Positions 31,302 to 33,249 of a stretch of 33,249 nucleotides of DNA are shown here, piece after piece. The notes below the pieces were generated by a model. It did no database searches and had not been told where the DNA came from. It saw only the letters and a program-made list of their open reading frames with translations. Origin of the DNA: Flavobacteriaceae bacterium (GTDB lineage: Bacteria > Bacteroidota > Bacteroidia > Flavobacteriales > Flavobacteriaceae). The stretch spans positions 1-33,249 of the forward strand of contig CANHBE010000001.1 of NCBI GenBank assembly GCA_947458575.1, in the 5' to 3' direction. A program made the translations under genes and the position numbers. Each line of letters starts with the position of its first letter. Position 1 is the stretch's first letter.

Positions 31302-33249
31302 TTAAAACCAGAACCCCACGCTAAACCAAGCGAATGTCCTCTTGGTTTCTGGAGACCATGAATATTTAAACTCTATTGGACCCAGCAAAGACTCAAGGCC
31401 GTACCCGACAGCATATCCTGTATAGCTGATTCTATTAATCCAATCGGCAGTTTCAAAAAGATTGTTTTTGATATTGGCAAAATTTCCAGAAAGATTGATG
31501 TGGTTTTTCTTGTAGAACTCGTAATCCAATGTAACATCACTTTTGATGTAACTATCACCCGACAAACTCAAGAAATCATACCCATAAAATGGTCTGAAAT
31601 TATTGATTGTTGTAAAGCCATAACCTCCCAATACAAAATCAAAAAAATGTACGCTTTCGTTTCCGAATGCAAGTCCCATTTCCGACTGTACTTTCAGAGT
31701 TGTTTTTGGTCTGATCGTTGTAGCAAGACCAATTTCTCCTTTGGCTATCGAAAATTTATTGAACTGATTGGTGTAATCTGATGATATTAGATAAGACTGA
31801 ATATCTCCAAAAAAATACCATCCTTTTTTCGGAAAAAACTTGTTGTCTAAATCGTCGTATTTTATATAGGCGAAAGCACTCGAATAATTACTTTTCTCAA
31901 ATTCAGAATTGATTGCATTGAGTGTTGCCGAGCTGATATCCAAATGCCGGAATTCCAGTCCACCACCGATAAGAAATTTTTGGATAAAAATAGTTTGCAC
32001 ATAAAATTGATTCATAAACTCGATGTAATCAATATTGAGACTTCTGATTCCTAATCTTTGAAGCGTTTCCCCGTCATTAAAGTCTGTTTCAACATTTCTG
32101 TTAAATCTATTATACCGTGATTTGAAACCAAAGCTCCAGTAAAAACCGTTGTCAACATAATAATCGAGGTTAAATCTGAGGTTGTCTCCAACTATAAGAT
32201 CAAATGAAGTGATATCATTTCTAAATATGCTGTTTTTTTTTGTAACGTTAATCAAAGCTCCTGTTTTGAACAAATCGTCGTAATGCAGAGCAAACTTTAA
32301 GAAGGTCTTAGTAGGGTTTTCTGTCAATTCTACAATTAGATTATCTTTTTTATTATTCTTTTCAATTTGGTAACTGATTGTGCTAAAGTTCTGCGTTGAA
32401 GCCAAATTATCAAATCCAATTTTCAGGTCATCATAACTATACGTTCCAAGCTGCTTCATTCGTAGTTTACCTAAAACATAAGCCCGAGTATATTTTTTTA
32501 GCGGATTTATTTTGATTCCATCTATATCAAGATTGCACGGAGGAAGTTGCCCTGTGATTGGTTTATTAGCTTGCGAGGAGTCACCTAATTTTCTCAGTGC
32601 TTCATATTGCGCAAAAGCGGCTTCTTCTCCTTTTTTGATGATTTCTTTACCGTCATCAAAAGAAATGACTCCAAAATCCTTGATGTCAGGCTTGATGTAT
32701 ATATCTGTGAGGGCGACTTTTTCTTTCATCTTCTCAATCATTTGCAAATTGGTTATTTGCACTAGTATTCGTGTTGCCTCTTTCAGTGCTTTTCGATTCT
32801 TGAGATCATCTTGCACATCCACTCCAATGACAATATCTGCGCCCATTTTTTTAATTTCCTCGACCGGGAAGTTATTCGAAACGCCGCCATCTACCAATAA
32901 TTTTCCTTCAATTTCTACCGGTGCAAACAAGGTTGGAAAAGCACCACTTGCCAATAACGCTTTTGCCAAATACCCATTTTGCAACAAAACTTCATCTCCT
33001 GTCTCAATATCAGTAGCAATACACAGAAATGGGATTGGCAACTGATTGAAATTGCGAATATGTCTGACGTTGTACGTTAGCTTGTTGAGCAGGTTATAAT
33101 TGTAAAGTCCTTTTGACAATGACGTCGGAACTCCAACTTTTAGTTTCTCAAATGGCAATGTAAACGCGTACATTTCATCATTCCGCTTTTCGTAGAAATT
33201 CTTTGAGGACCTCGGAATATAATCACTCAACAAATCATCAAAATCCGTA
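31302..33249 (-). CDS. patatin-like phospholipase fused to a BamA/TamA-type barrel, 5' part outside the window
   Basis: 649 residues are visible, and the frame runs open to the right edge, so the start is missing. The N-terminal part is the C-terminal half of a patatin domain: LCIATDIETGD, LAKALLASGAFPTLFAPV and LVDGGVSNNFPVEEIKKMGADIVIGV, with the catalytic Asp in DGG; the GxSxG serine lies outside. It is followed by a POTRA-like linker and an outer-membrane beta-barrel of the surface-antigen (BamA/TamA) type, ending in a terminal aromatic residue (AWFSVGFWF), the usual outer-membrane signal. So a lipid hydrolase is displayed or exported through its own barrel. Substrate and side of the membrane are not visible here. 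Confidence 0.92.
   Translation of the reverse strand, partial: TDFDDLLSDYIPRSSKNFYEKRNDEMYAFTLPFEKLKVGVPTSLSKGLYNYNLLNKLTYNVRHIRNFNQLPIPFLCIATDIETGDEVLLQNGYLAKALLASGAFPTLFAPVEIEGKLLVDGGVSNNFPVEEIKKMGADIVIGVDVQDDLKNRKALKEATRILVQITNLQMIEKMKEKVALTDIYIKPDIKDFGVISFDDGKEIIKKGEEAAFAQYEALRKLGDSSQANKPITGQLPPCNLDIDGIKINPLKKYTRAYVLGKLRMKQLGTYSYDDLKIGFDNLASTQNFSTISYQIEKNNKKDNLIVELTENPTKTFLKFALHYDDLFKTGALINVTKKNSIFRNDITSFDLIVGDNLRFNLDYYVDNGFYWSFGFKSRYNRFNRNVETDFNDGETLQRLGIRSLNIDYIEFMNQFYVQTIFIQKFLIGGGLEFRHLDISSATLNAINSEFEKSNYSSAFAYIKYDDLDNKFFPKKGWYFFGDIQSYLISSDYTNQFNKFSIAKGEIGLATTIRPKTTLKVQSEMGLAFGNESVHFFDFVLGGYGFTTINNFRPFYGYDFLSLSGDSYIKSDVTLDYEFYKKNHINLSGNFANIKNNLFETADWINRISYTGYAVGYGLESLLGPIEFKYSWSPETKRTFAWFSVGFWF

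Noticed and set aside
1..33249. CRISPR arrays, tRNA and rRNA genes, insertion sequences or prophage genes
   Set aside because: I saw no repeat-spacer pattern, no conserved tRNA arm sequences, and no transposase, integrase or phage motifs. The only direct repeat pair found is the RNA element at 10115-10382.

Overview
This AT-rich window reads as an ordinary chromosomal stretch of a member of the Flavobacteriia (phylum Bacteroidota). The gene families point that way: an IPExxxVDY-type protein directly before pyruvate kinase, an OmpA protein with thrombospondin type 3 repeats, a long PurF paralogue, and a patatin fused to a BamA-like barrel. So do the promoters: perfect TAnnTTTG minus-7 boxes, several with a TTTG box 19-20 bases upstream, precede many genes, and Shine-Dalgarno sequences are mostly absent. 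The genus cannot be fixed from the sequence. There is no phage, insertion sequence, CRISPR array, tRNA or rRNA that I can see.

Layout. 1-561: end of an alpha/beta hydrolase. 569-9296 (minus): the two halves of an AddAB-like helicase-nuclease, separated by an OmpA-family protein and kbl. 9433-10041 (plus): a Mn-type superoxide dismutase with a very strong terminator. 10042-10471: no protein gene, but two tandem copies of a 76-base two-hairpin RNA element on the minus strand. 10472-14479 (minus): a purine block, with a PurF-like amidotransferase, a PfkB kinase, RNase HI and PurN. 14654-19101 (plus): acpP, then fabF, rnc, an IPExxxVDY protein and pyk closely packed. 19149-20231 (minus): dinB, divergent from a CYTH protein. 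20786-26570 (minus): an RlpA-like protein, a small membrane protein, pgi, an M23 peptidase, tryptophan 2,3-dioxygenase and a DUF3108 protein. 26627-26748: a promoter- and terminator-bounded structured RNA candidate. 26861-29366 (minus): hppD and hmgA of tyrosine breakdown. 29432-29674: an orphan open frame with no ATG. 29690-31183 (minus): an APC amino-acid permease. 31302 to the right edge (minus): a patatin/BamA-type protein, cut by the window.

How the genes fit together. Lipid synthesis (acpP, fabF) is packed with RNA processing (rnc) and glycolysis (pyk). The right-hand part groups amino-acid uptake with tyrosine and tryptophan ring-cleavage enzymes. Envelope proteins (OmpA, RlpA, M23 lipoprotein, DUF3108, patatin/BamA) are interspersed.

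The least explained material is non-coding: the tandem RNA pair at 10115-10382, the roughly 110-nt RNA candidate at 26627-26736, and the orphan frame at 29432-29674. All functions are read from motifs; no database search was run.
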